NCBI GenBank assembly: GCA_937139335.1
Contig: CAKZPN010000055.1
Coordinates: 46,174-110,173, forward strand
Reading direction: 5' to 3'
Length of the DNA stretch: 64,000 bases
From: an uncultured Roseicyclus sp.
GTDB lineage: Bacteria; Pseudomonadota; Alphaproteobacteria; Rhodobacterales; Rhodobacteraceae
Shown: one piece after another, positions 48,274-56,182 of the stretch
How positions within the stretch are numbered: position 1 is the stretch's first letter
How the letters are laid out: each line of letters starts with the position of its first letter
Notes under the pieces: generated by a model
Told to the model about the DNA's origin: nothing
Databases searched by the model: none
The model's input: the letters and a program-made list of their open reading frames with translations, nothing else
Translations under genes and position numbers: made by a program

Positions 48274-49227
48274 ATGGCCCGCGACGGTAACGATTCCGCC
48301 TATTCCAGACCCGTCCGGCGCCTGCTGGTCACGGTTCTGGTGCTGTGCCTTGTCGCGCTGGTGCTGGTCTGGCGCATCGACAACCCGCGTATTGAACGGA
48401 TGCGGGCGGCGATCGTGGACCGGGTGGTGCCGAACATGGACTGGGCGCTCGCGCCGGTCACGGGGCTGGCCCGGATGCTCGACGATTTCCAGAGCTACGC
48501 GCGGCTTTACGAACAGAACCAGGACCTGCGCCGCGAGTTGCAGCAGATGCGCGCCTGGCGCGAGGCGGCGCTGCAACTGGAACAGGAGAACGCGCGGCTG
48601 CTGGACCTGAACCGGGTGCAGCTGAACCCCGAGCTGACCTTCGTCACCGGCATTGTGCTGGCGGATGCGGGCAGCCCGTTCCGCCGCTCGGTGCTGATCA
48701 ACGTGGGCGCGCGCGACGGTATCCTCGACGGCTGGGCGACGATGGACGGGCTGGGCGTGGTCGGGCGCATCTCGGGCGTGGGCGAGCGCACGGCGCGGGT
48801 TCTTCTGCTGACCGATTCGAACAGCCGGGTGCCGGTGACGATCCAGCCCTCGGGGCAACAGGCGCTGCTGATGGGCGACAACACGCAGGCCCCGGTACTG
48901 GAGTTCATCGAGGCGCCCGAGGATATCAGCGCGGGCGACCGGATCGTGACCTCGGGCGACGGCGGGCTGTTCCCGCCGGGCCTGCTGGTGGGTCAGGTGG
49001 TGGAGACGACCGACGGCCGTCTGCGCGCGCGGCTGGCGGCCGATCTGGCGCGGCTCAGCTTTCTGCGCGTGATGCGCAGCCACCCCGGCGCGTCGCTGGA
49101 CGACCCGGGAAGCCTCATCGGCCCGCCTTGGCCGCCGCCCGAGGGCTTCGTCCTGCCGCCGGGCACGCAGCCGGTGCAACGGCCCGACCAGGCCGCCACG
49201 CTGACGCGCGAGGGGGCGCTGGAATGA
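48274..49227 (+). CDS. mreC: Rod-shape-determining protein MreC
   Basis: Bitopic scaffold protein linking MreB/MreD with PBP2 in the elongasome. Length is 317 residues. One membrane helix near 16-33 (LLVTVLVLCLVALVLVW), a coiled coil at about 70-112 (YEQNQDLRRELQQMRAW and following), then the two-barrel periplasmic part with GIVLADAGSPFRRSVLINVG and RIVTSGDGGLFPPGLLVG. The C-terminus is Pro-rich (PPWPPPEGFVLPP). Its TGA overlaps the mreD ATG. Confidence 0.95.
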   Translation: MARDGNDSAYSRPVRRLLVTVLVLCLVALVLVWRIDNPRIERMRAAIVDRVVPNMDWALAPVTGLARMLDDFQSYARLYEQNQDLRRELQQMRAWREAALQLEQENARLLDLNRVQLNPELTFVTGIVLADAGSPFRRSVLINVGARDGILDGWATMDGLGVVGRISGVGERTARVLLLTDSNSRVPVTIQPSGQQALLMGDNTQAPVLEFIEAPEDISAGDRIVTSGDGGLFPPGLLVGQVVETTDGRLRARLAADLARLSFLRVMRSHPGASLDDPGSLIGPPWPPPEGFVLPPGTQPVQRPDQAATLTREGALE

Positions 49228-49754
49228 GGGGGCCAGGATCCCGCCGCCACATCTGGGGCTACCGCGCGCTGTTCCTGGCGCTGTGCGGCCTGATCATCAT
49301 GTTCAAGCTGCTGCCGCTGGGCCTGAACGACCAGGGTCTGCCGGGCCCGGACCTGTTGCTGGCGTTGACGCTTGCCTGGGTGTTGCGCCAGCCGGCGGTG
49401 GTTCCGATCGGCTCGATCCTAGTGGTGTTCCTGCTGGCCGACATGCTGTTCCAACGGCCGCCCGGACTTTGGACCCTGCTGGTCATCGTGCTGTCCGAAA
49501 GCCTGCGCCAGCGCCGCCTGACGATGACCGAGTTCCCGTTCCTGCTGGAATGGTCGGCCTTCGCCGGCGCCGTCTTCACGCTGGTCTTGCTCGACCGGAT
49601 CGTTCTGTGGATGCTGATGGTGGATCTGCCGCCGCTCGGGCTGGTGCTGGCTCACGGCATTGTCACCGCGGCGATCTATCCGCTGGTCGTGGCGGTCTCG
49701 AAGTTCCTCTTCGGGCTGCGTAAGATCGGCCCTGCCGAAGCCGAGGCCCTGTAG
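49224..49754 (+). CDS. mreD: Rod-shape-determining protein MreD
   Basis: Small polytopic membrane partner of MreC, 176 residues, about five helices (first at 13-32). ATG 49224 overlaps the mreC stop (ATGA), showing translational coupling. The sequence is weakly conserved as usual in this family, so the assignment rests on helix pattern, size and position between mreC and mrdA. Confidence 0.9.
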   Translation: MRGPGSRRHIWGYRALFLALCGLIIMFKLLPLGLNDQGLPGPDLLLALTLAWVLRQPAVVPIGSILVVFLLADMLFQRPPGLWTLLVIVLSESLRQRRLTMTEFPFLLEWSAFAGAVFTLVLLDRIVLWMLMVDLPPLGLVLAHGIVTAAIYPLVVAVSKFLFGLRKIGPAEAEAL

Positions 49755-49757
49755 CCC

Positions 49758-51710
49758 ATGAAACGCAGCCAGAGAGAGACCGAGGACAGCGCCCGCCAGA
49801 TCGGCCGGCGCAGCCTTGTGCTGGGGGGGCTGTTCGCCGGCACCGGCGCCGTGCTGGCCGGGCGGATGCGCTACCTGCAGGTCGAACGGGCCGATGATTT
49901 CCGCCTGCTGGCCGAGGAGAACCGGATCAACATCCGCCTTCTGCCGCCCGCCCGCGGGCTGATCTTCGACCGGGGCGGCGTGCTGGTGGCGGGCAACGAA
50001 CAGAACTACCGCGTGACCCTGGTGCGCGAGGACGCGGGGGACGTCGACGAGGTGCTGGCCGAGCTTGCCCGGATCGTGAACCTCGATCTGGTGACGCTCG
50101 ACCGCGCGCGGCAGGAGATCGCGCGCCGCCCGCCCTTCGTGCCTGTCACCGTCGCCGACCGGCTGAGCTGGGCCGAGATCAGCGCCGTCGCGGTGAACGC
50201 GCCCGCCCTGCCCGGCGTGACGCCCGACGTCGGGCTGAGCCGGATCTACCCGATGGGCGGCGATTTCGCGCATGTGGTGGGCTATGTCGGCCCGGTCTCG
50301 GATTATTACCTCGAACAGACCGGCGACACCGACCCGGTGCTGCAGATCCCCGACTTCCAGGTCGGCCGCAACAACATCGAGGCGCGGCTGGAACCGACGC
50401 TGCGCGGCAGCGCCGGCACGACACGGGTCGAGGTGAACGCGGGCGGGCGGATCATGCGCGAGCTCGATCGCGACCCGGCCGATCCCGGCTCGGACGTGCA
50501 GCTGACCGTCGACGCGGGCCTGCAGAACTACGTCGAGGCGCGGCTCTCGGGCGAAAGCGCGGGATCGGTCGTGATCGATTGCCAGAGCGGCGAGATCCTC
50601 GCGCTGGCCTCGGCGCCGACCTTCAACCCGAACCTTTTCGTGCGCGGCATCTCGACCGGGGCGTGGAACGGGCTGAACGCCGACCCGTACCGCCCGCTCG
50701 CCAACAAGGCGACGCAGGGCCTGTATCCGCCGGGGTCGACCTACAAGATGGTGGTGGCGCTGGCCGCTCTCGAGGCCGGCGTGATCCGGCCCGACGAAAC
50801 CTTCAACTGCCCCGGTCATCTGGAGGTCGGCAACCGCCGCTTCCACTGCTGGCGGCGCGGCGGGCACGGCCGGATGGACATGGTGCAGGCGATCGGCCAG
50901 AGTTGCGACGTGTTCTTCTATGAGTTGGCGCAACGTGTCGGGATCGAGGCGATCTCGGCCATGGCCCGGCGGCTGGGCTGCGGCGTCCGGCACGAGCTGC
51001 CGCTGTCCGGCATCGCCGAGGGGCTGGCGCCGACGATGGACTGGAAGATGCAGAACCGCGGCGCGAGCTGGGTCGTTGGCGACACGATCAACGCCTCCAT
51101 CGGGCAGGGCTTCGTTCTGTCCTCGCCGCTGCATCTGGCGGTCATGACTGCGCGCCTTGCCTCCGGTCGCGCGATCCAGCCCGCCATCATCCGCTCCATC
51201 GACGGGATCAGCCAGTTGCCGGAACCCGCGCCGGAACTCGGCTTCGACCCCGCCTTCCTGACCCACATCCACCAGGGCATGTGGAACGTGAACAATGACC
51301 GCCGCGGCACCGCCTATGGCTCGCGCGTCGAGGTGGCGGAATACAAGATCGCCGGCAAGACCGGCACCAGCCAGGTGCGCAATATCTCGACGGCGGAACG
51401 CGCCTCGGGCGTGGTGTCGAACAACGACCTGCCCTGGGACCGGCGCGACCACGCGCTCTATGTCGGCTACGCGCCCTTCGACAACCCGCGCTACGCCTGC
51501 GCCGTGATCGTGGAGCATGGCGGTGGCGGCTCGGCGGTGGCGGCGCCCATCGCGCGCGACATCCTGCTGCGCGCGCAGGTTGGCGACATCCCCCCGCCCG
51601 AGCTCTACCCCTCGAGCCAGCGTCATGACATCGAGCGGATGCACCGGGAGCTGCCGATCCTGCCCTCGCCCCCCGTTCCCGCGGGCCGCACGGTGCGGAG
51701 CCAGGCATGA
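49758..51710 (+). CDS. mrdA: Penicillin-binding protein 2 (peptidoglycan transpeptidase)
   Basis: Elongasome-specific class B transpeptidase, 650 residues. One membrane anchor near 18-35, the pedestal domain with PARGLIFDRGG at 64-74, then the transpeptidase: S327-T-Y-K330, S382-C-D384 (SxN position, here with Asp as in other PBP2s) and KTGT at 534-537. C351, C364, H370 and C383 surround the active site in the region reported as a metal site in some PBP2s; metal binding here is inference. It starts 3 bases after mreD. Confidence 0.96.
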   Translation: MKRSQRETEDSARQIGRRSLVLGGLFAGTGAVLAGRMRYLQVERADDFRLLAEENRINIRLLPPARGLIFDRGGVLVAGNEQNYRVTLVREDAGDVDEVLAELARIVNLDLVTLDRARQEIARRPPFVPVTVADRLSWAEISAVAVNAPALPGVTPDVGLSRIYPMGGDFAHVVGYVGPVSDYYLEQTGDTDPVLQIPDFQVGRNNIEARLEPTLRGSAGTTRVEVNAGGRIMRELDRDPADPGSDVQLTVDAGLQNYVEARLSGESAGSVVIDCQSGEILALASAPTFNPNLFVRGISTGAWNGLNADPYRPLANKATQGLYPPGSTYKMVVALAALEAGVIRPDETFNCPGHLEVGNRRFHCWRRGGHGRMDMVQAIGQSCDVFFYELAQRVGIEAISAMARRLGCGVRHELPLSGIAEGLAPTMDWKMQNRGASWVVGDTINASIGQGFVLSSPLHLAVMTARLASGRAIQPAIIRSIDGISQLPEPAPELGFDPAFLTHIHQGMWNVNNDRRGTAYGSRVEVAEYKIAGKTGTSQVRNISTAERASGVVSNNDLPWDRRDHALYVGYAPFDNPRYACAVIVEHGGGGSAVAAPIARDILLRAQVGDIPPPELYPSSQRHDIERMHRELPILPSPPVPAGRTVRSQA

Positions 51711-52846
51711 GTTTCCTCGAATACAACGTGAAGTTCACGCCCACCGGCTGGCGCAAGGTATTCTACCTGAACTGGGCGCTGATCTTGCTGCTGACGGCGG
51801 TGGCGAGCATGGGCTTCCTCATGCTCTACTCGGTCTCGGGCGGCGAGCTGTCGCGCTGGGCAGAGCCGCAGATGAAGCGCTTCGCGCTCGGCTTCGTCGC
51901 GATGCTGGTGGTGGCGCTGGTGCCGATATGGTTCTGGCGCAACATGTCGGCGCTGGCCTTCGGCCTCTCGCTCCTGCTGCTGCTCTACGTCGAATTCTTC
52001 GGCTCCATCGGCATGGGTGCGCAGCGCTGGATCGACCTTGGCTTCATGCGGTTGCAGCCCTCCGAGCTGACGAAGATCACGCTCGTGATGATCCTGGCCG
52101 CCTATTACGACTGGCTCGACCTCTCCAAGAAATCCCGGCCGCTTTACGTGCTGATCCCGCTTTTGATCATCGCGGTCCCGACCTACCTGACCCTGCGCCA
52201 GCCCGACCTCGGCACGGCGCTCCTGCTTCTGATGGGAGGCGGCGCGGTGATGTTCGTGGCCGGCGTGCACTGGGCCTATTTTGCCGGCGTGATCGGCGCG
52301 GGCGTGGGTGCGGTCAGCGCCGTCTTCACCTCGCGCGGGACGACCTGGCAGTTGCTGGAGGATTACCAGTATCGCCGCATCGACACCTTTCTCGACCCCT
52401 CCAACGATCCGCTCGGCGCGGGCTACCACATCACCCAGAGCCAGATCGCGCTGGGCTCGGGCGGCTGGACCGGTCGGGGCTTCATGGAAGGCACACAATC
52501 ACGGCTGAACTTCCTGCCCGAAAAGCACACCGATTTCATCTTCACCACGCTGGCCGAGGAATTCGGCTTTGTCGGCGCCGCCTCGCTGCTTGCGCTCTAC
52601 ATCCTGATCCTCGTGTTCTGTATCGCCACCGCCCTGCAGCAGCGCGACCGCTACGCCTCGCTCCTGGTGATGGGCATCGCGGTCACCTTCTTCCTCTATT
52701 TCGCGATCAACATGGCGATGGTGATGGGCCTTGCCCCCGTCGTGGGCGTGCCCCTGCCGCTGGTCAGCTACGGCGGATCGGCCATGCTAGTCTTGCTGAC
52801 GGCCTTCGGTCTGGTGCAATCCGCGCATATCCATCGCCCGCGCTAG
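51707..52846 (+). CDS. rodA: Peptidoglycan glycosyltransferase RodA
   Basis: SEDS-family glycan polymerase working with PBP2 in lateral wall growth. Length is 379 residues, about ten membrane helices. SEDS signatures: QPDLGTALLLLMGG (catalytic Asp), the large loop with QYRRIDTFLDPSNDPLG and ITQSQIALGSGGWTGRGF, and EEFGFVGA plus PLPLVSYGGSAML near the C-terminus. Its ATG overlaps the mrdA stop (ATGA). Last gene of the mre-mrd operon. Confidence 0.96.
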   Translation: MSFLEYNVKFTPTGWRKVFYLNWALILLLTAVASMGFLMLYSVSGGELSRWAEPQMKRFALGFVAMLVVALVPIWFWRNMSALAFGLSLLLLLYVEFFGSIGMGAQRWIDLGFMRLQPSELTKITLVMILAAYYDWLDLSKKSRPLYVLIPLLIIAVPTYLTLRQPDLGTALLLLMGGGAVMFVAGVHWAYFAGVIGAGVGAVSAVFTSRGTTWQLLEDYQYRRIDTFLDPSNDPLGAGYHITQSQIALGSGGWTGRGFMEGTQSRLNFLPEKHTDFIFTTLAEEFGFVGAASLLALYILILVFCIATALQQRDRYASLLVMGIAVTFFLYFAINMAMVMGLAPVVGVPLPLVSYGGSAMLVLLTAFGLVQSAHIHRPR

Positions 52847-52864
52847 CCCCAGCAGGAGTCTTCA

Positions 52865-53800
52865 ATGCCCACGATCCTCTTCGCCGCAAAGTCCGAGCGG
52901 TGGACCACCTATGAAGGTCCCCTGCGCGCCGCGCTGGACGACGCGGGCCTCGGTCACGCCCGGCTGACGACCGAGGCGGAACCCGCCGAGGTCGACTACA
53001 TCGTCTACGCGCCGAACAGCGGTCTGACAGATTTCACGCCCTACACGCGGCTGAAGGCAGTTCTGAACCTCTGGGCCGGGGTCGAGGACGTTGTGGGCAA
53101 CAAGACCCTGACCGTGCCGCTCGCGCGGATGGTCGACGAGGGCCTGACCGAAGGAATGGTGGAATGGGTCACGGGCCACGTCCTGCGCCACCATCTCGGG
53201 ATGGACACGCATATTCACGGGCAGGACGGCATCTGGCGCGCCGACAGCACGCCGCCGCTTGCACGCGATCGCACGGTGGCGGTGCTGGGCCTCGGCGTCC
53301 TCGGCACCGCCTGCGCCGAGATGCTGGCGCGGCTGAACTTCCGCACGCTGGGCTGGTCGCGCAGCCCCAAGGACGTGGCGGGCGTAACCTGTCACCACGG
53401 CGCGGAGGGGTTGCAAGACGCGCTGCGGGAGGCCGAGATCGCCGTCCTCCTCCTGCCCGACACGCCCGCCACCGAGAACACGCTCGACGCCGAGGCGCTG
53501 GCGCTGATGCCCGAGGGCGCGGTGATCCTGAACCCCGGCCGCGGTCCGCTGATCGACGACGAGGCGCTGCTGGCCGCGCTGGATGCCGGCCATATCGGGC
53601 ACGCCACGCTCGACACCTTCCGGACCGAGCCGCTGCCGAAGGATCACCGCTACTGGTCGCACCCGCGCGTCACGGTGACGCCGCATATCGCCTCGGCCAC
53701 GCGGACCGTCTCTGCCTCGCGCACGATCGTCGAGAACATCCGACGCGGCGAGGCCGGGGAGCCGTTCCGCCACCTCGTCGACCGCAACCTCGGGTACTGA
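52865..53800 (+). CDS. Glyoxylate/hydroxypyruvate reductase A-like D-2-hydroxyacid dehydrogenase
   Basis: NAD(P)H-dependent reduction of glyoxylate or hydroxypyruvate, or a related 2-oxoacid. Length is 311 residues, of the GhrA subgroup. The nucleotide motif is VAVLGLGVLGTACAE near residue 138. The catalytic Arg is in EGVEWVTGHVLRHH-like and NPGRGPLIDDEAL blocks, and the Glu/His pair is in FRTEPLPKDH and VTPHIASAT. AGGAG 7 bases before ATG. It follows rodA by 18 bases and could ride on the same transcript. Confidence 0.9.
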   Translation: MPTILFAAKSERWTTYEGPLRAALDDAGLGHARLTTEAEPAEVDYIVYAPNSGLTDFTPYTRLKAVLNLWAGVEDVVGNKTLTVPLARMVDEGLTEGMVEWVTGHVLRHHLGMDTHIHGQDGIWRADSTPPLARDRTVAVLGLGVLGTACAEMLARLNFRTLGWSRSPKDVAGVTCHHGAEGLQDALREAEIAVLLLPDTPATENTLDAEALALMPEGAVILNPGRGPLIDDEALLAALDAGHIGHATLDTFRTEPLPKDHRYWSHPRVTVTPHIASATRTVSASRTIVENIRRGEAGEPFRHLVDRNLGY

Positions 53801-53816
53801 GTGCGACCCGTCCCTC

Positions 53817-53849
53817 TTCATCCCCCAAATATGGCCGCCGGAGGCATCC
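53817..53849. repeat. Intergenic repeat of the CCCCCAAATA...CCGCCGGAGGCAT type
   Basis: Contains CATCCCCCAAATATGG followed by CCGCCGGAGGCATCC. Sequences of this form recur between genes in many Rhodobacterales genomes as far as I recall. Only one copy is seen in this window, between two convergent genes. Possible terminator role. Confidence 0.45.
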
Positions 53850-53960
53850 GACACCGGCCACGGCGGCAATGACCCGGGCAGCGCCCCGTCCGGGCAACCC
53901 ACCATGGCAATGCGCCGCAAGGAAGGCGCCAGCGGCGCCTGACGCGCGGCGCCCGTCCCC

Positions 53961-54743
53961 TCAGCGCAGCCGCGGCGGCGCGTCGGGGTCCATGCCCGGC
54001 GCGGAGCCCGGCACGCGCTCGACCCTCGGTGCCTCGGGCAGGTCGAAGCGCAACCCAGCCTTCGCCAGCCGCGCCGCCACCGGGTCCGAGGCGCGGAAGA
54101 AGCCGACGTCGATGCTACCCGCCTCGATCCCGGAGAAGGTCAGCGCCGCCCCCACGGCCCGCGCCAGCGCCGGTTCAGCGCCGGGCACCGGGTCGATGAA
54201 GGCCATCAGGTGGCTGCGCCGCCCGCCGGCATGAACCGCGCCCACCAGGTAGGCCATGCGCGCCAGTCCCTCCGCCGTGGCCAGCCGCGCGTCCAACGCC
54301 AGCAGCAGCGCCTCGGGCACACCCTTGGGCGCGGTGATTTCCTCGGGCCGCTCCACGACCTCTTCCGGCGCCTCGGCCAGCGTCGCGGCGAGCCACTCGA
54401 CCGCATCCGGCCCGATCAGGATCGACGACGGCGCGACGCCGAGATTCACCCCCAGCCCGATCCCCTGACCCGCCAGAATCTCGGCCAGCCGCCGCCCCGA
54501 CAGCGCGGCATAGGGGGCGGCGCCGCCGACGAACTCGGTCAGCCGTTCCTCGCGGTCGAACACCAGCACCACCTGCCCCTCCTCCGCCGGGAAGATCGCG
54601 GGGCGGATGCGCTCGCCCTGCGGTTCCTCCTCCAGCAGCAAGATCAGCTCGGACCCGGCCAGCCGGTCGTAGAAGCGCAGCCGCGCCGCGCCGTCCTCGG
54701 GGGCGGCCTCCATCGCCGCGTGGGCGTCGTCGAGCGGGGTCAT
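53961..54743 (-). CDS. SseB family protein
   Basis: Protein of 260 residues. An N-terminal SseB domain (LDDAHAAMEAAPEDGAARLR, AGSELILLLEE, VVLVFDREERLTEFVGG) and a C-terminal SseB-C-like part (LMAFIDPVPGAEPALARAVG, VGFFRASDPVAARLAKAGLRF). SseB-type proteins are of unclear function (named after a Salmonella protein, in which they have different roles). ATG 54743 overlaps the stop of the UDG gene (ATGA), so the two are coupled. Confidence 0.87.
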   Translation of the reverse strand: MTPLDDAHAAMEAAPEDGAARLRFYDRLAGSELILLLEEEPQGERIRPAIFPAEEGQVVLVFDREERLTEFVGGAAPYAALSGRRLAEILAGQGIGLGVNLGVAPSSILIGPDAVEWLAATLAEAPEEVVERPEEITAPKGVPEALLLALDARLATAEGLARMAYLVGAVHAGGRRSHLMAFIDPVPGAEPALARAVGAALTFSGIEAGSIDVGFFRASDPVAARLAKAGLRFDLPEAPRVERVPGSAPGMDPDAPPRLR

Positions 54744-55327
54744 GTCTCCAGCACCTCCCGGACACGGGTGCGCAGCGCCGGCACAAGCTCGGCCTCGAAC
54801 CACGGGTGTTTCCTGAGCCAGCCCGTATTGCGCCAGGACGGATGCGGCAAGGGAAAGACCGCGGGCGCATGGTCGCGCCAACCCGCCACGCGCTCGGTCA
54901 CGCTGGTCTTGCCGCCAAGGTGCCAGCCCTGCGCATAGGCGCCCACGAGCAGCAGCAGCTCCAGCTGCCCCAGTTCCGCCATCACCCGCGCGCGCCAGGT
55001 CTCGGCGCAGATCCGTGGCGGCGGCAGGTCGCTGCCCTTGGCGTCGTAGCCCGGAAAGCAGAAGGCCATCGGCACGATGGCAATGCGGTCACGGTCGTAG
55101 AAGGTCTCGGGCGTGACGCCCAGCCAGTCGCGCAGCCGGTCGCCGGAGGGGTCGGAGAACGGCCGCCCTGCGTGATGCACCCGCATCCCCGGCGCCTGCC
55201 CCACGATCATCATCCGCGCGCCGGACCGGAACCAGGGCACGGGGCGTGGCGCGTGCGCGGTGGCCGTCGCGGCGAAGCGGCTGGCGCAAAGCCGGCAGGC
55301 AGTGATCTCGGCAGTCAGGTCGGTCAT
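54740..55327 (-). CDS. Uracil-DNA glycosylase superfamily protein
   Basis: Protein of 195 residues of the UDG fold. CRLC near residues 10-13 with later cysteines in AFCFPGYD and PRICAETW suggests an iron-sulfur site as in families 4/5. The active-site block is IVGQAPGMRVHHAGRPFSDP, and PHPSWRNTGW supplies the second motif (H-P-S). It probably removes uracil or another damaged base from DNA; the exact specificity is not predictable. Overlaps sseB at its stop. Confidence 0.87.
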   Translation of the reverse strand: MTDLTAEITACRLCASRFAATATAHAPRPVPWFRSGARMMIVGQAPGMRVHHAGRPFSDPSGDRLRDWLGVTPETFYDRDRIAIVPMAFCFPGYDAKGSDLPPPRICAETWRARVMAELGQLELLLLVGAYAQGWHLGGKTSVTERVAGWRDHAPAVFPLPHPSWRNTGWLRKHPWFEAELVPALRTRVREVLET

Positions 55328-55395
55328 CGGTCCATCGCGGTCCGGGTCAATTGCGCGCAAGACCCTCGAAATTTGGCATCAATCCCATGTGATGG

Positions 55396-55413
55396 GGACA
55401 TATTGGACATAAT
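55396..55413 (+). promoter_or_regulatory. Tandem GGACATA repeat upstream of the capsule genes
   Basis: GGACATATT immediately followed by GGACATAAT, an 8-of-9 direct repeat in the AT-richer 192-base gap before kpsT. It could be a regulator site for capsule expression. No regulator is known to me for this motif, and no sure -35/-10 pair was identified. Confidence 0.3.
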
Positions 55414-55519
55414 GACGCCCCAAAATCTGGCTAGGGGTGTTAGGATAAACTGTGGCACAAGAACCACCTGACCGGCATGCAGTAGCAGGCACCACCAGCA
55501 AAGAGCACCCAGCGCAGAC

Positions 55520-56182
55520 ATGCTTGAATTCGTCGAGGTTTCGAAATCGTTCTGGACCGGGGAACGCCGCAAGGTGATCCTCGATCAGGCATCGTTCCGC
55601 GTCGAGCTTGGCTCGTCGCTGGGCATTCTCGCACCGAACGGCACCGGCAAGACCACGCTGATCCGCATGATGGCGGGGCTCGAGAAACCCGACGAAGGCA
55701 AGATCTACCGCAACGCCCGGATCTCGTTCCCGCTGGGCTTCATGGGCGGCATCATCTCGAAGCTCTCGGCCTGCGAAAACGCGCGCTACATCGCGCAGCT
55801 CTACGGTCTCGACCCCGATTACGTGGAGGCGTTCTGCCGCTGGGTCTGCGGGATCGAGGAATATTTCGACATGCCCGTGGGCACCTATTCGGCCGGCATG
55901 CGGTCGCGGTTCAACTTCTCGTTGCTGCTCGCACTCGATTTCGACATCTATCTGATCGACGAGGGCATGCCGCAGACGACGGACGCAGAGTTCAACCGCA
56001 AGGCCGGGAGCATCCTGGCCGAGCGTCTCAAGAACGCGACGGTGGTGATCGTGTCTCACCAGGCCCAGACGCTTGAAAAGTTCGCGCGCCGCGCCGCAGT
56101 TCTGCGCGACGGGCAATTGTATCAGTTCGACACGCTCGAAGAGGCGAAGCAGCTTTATGACTACCAGACCCAAGGCGCGTAA
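55520..56182 (+). CDS. kpsT: Capsular polysaccharide ABC exporter ATPase, KpsT type
   Basis: ATP-binding subunit of the group 2 capsule exporter at the inner membrane. Length is 220 residues, normal for KpsT. Walker A is APNGTGKTT near residue 40, the signature is YSAGMRSRFNFS near 130, and Walker B is FDIYLIDEGMPQTTD. No permease gene (kpsM) adjoins; it must lie elsewhere. The last 26 bases overlap the chosen kpsE start. Confidence 0.92.
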   Translation: MLEFVEVSKSFWTGERRKVILDQASFRVELGSSLGILAPNGTGKTTLIRMMAGLEKPDEGKIYRNARISFPLGFMGGIISKLSACENARYIAQLYGLDPDYVEAFCRWVCGIEEYFDMPVGTYSAGMRSRFNFSLLLALDFDIYLIDEGMPQTTDAEFNRKAGSILAERLKNATVVIVSHQAQTLEKFARRAAVLRDGQLYQFDTLEEAKQLYDYQTQGA

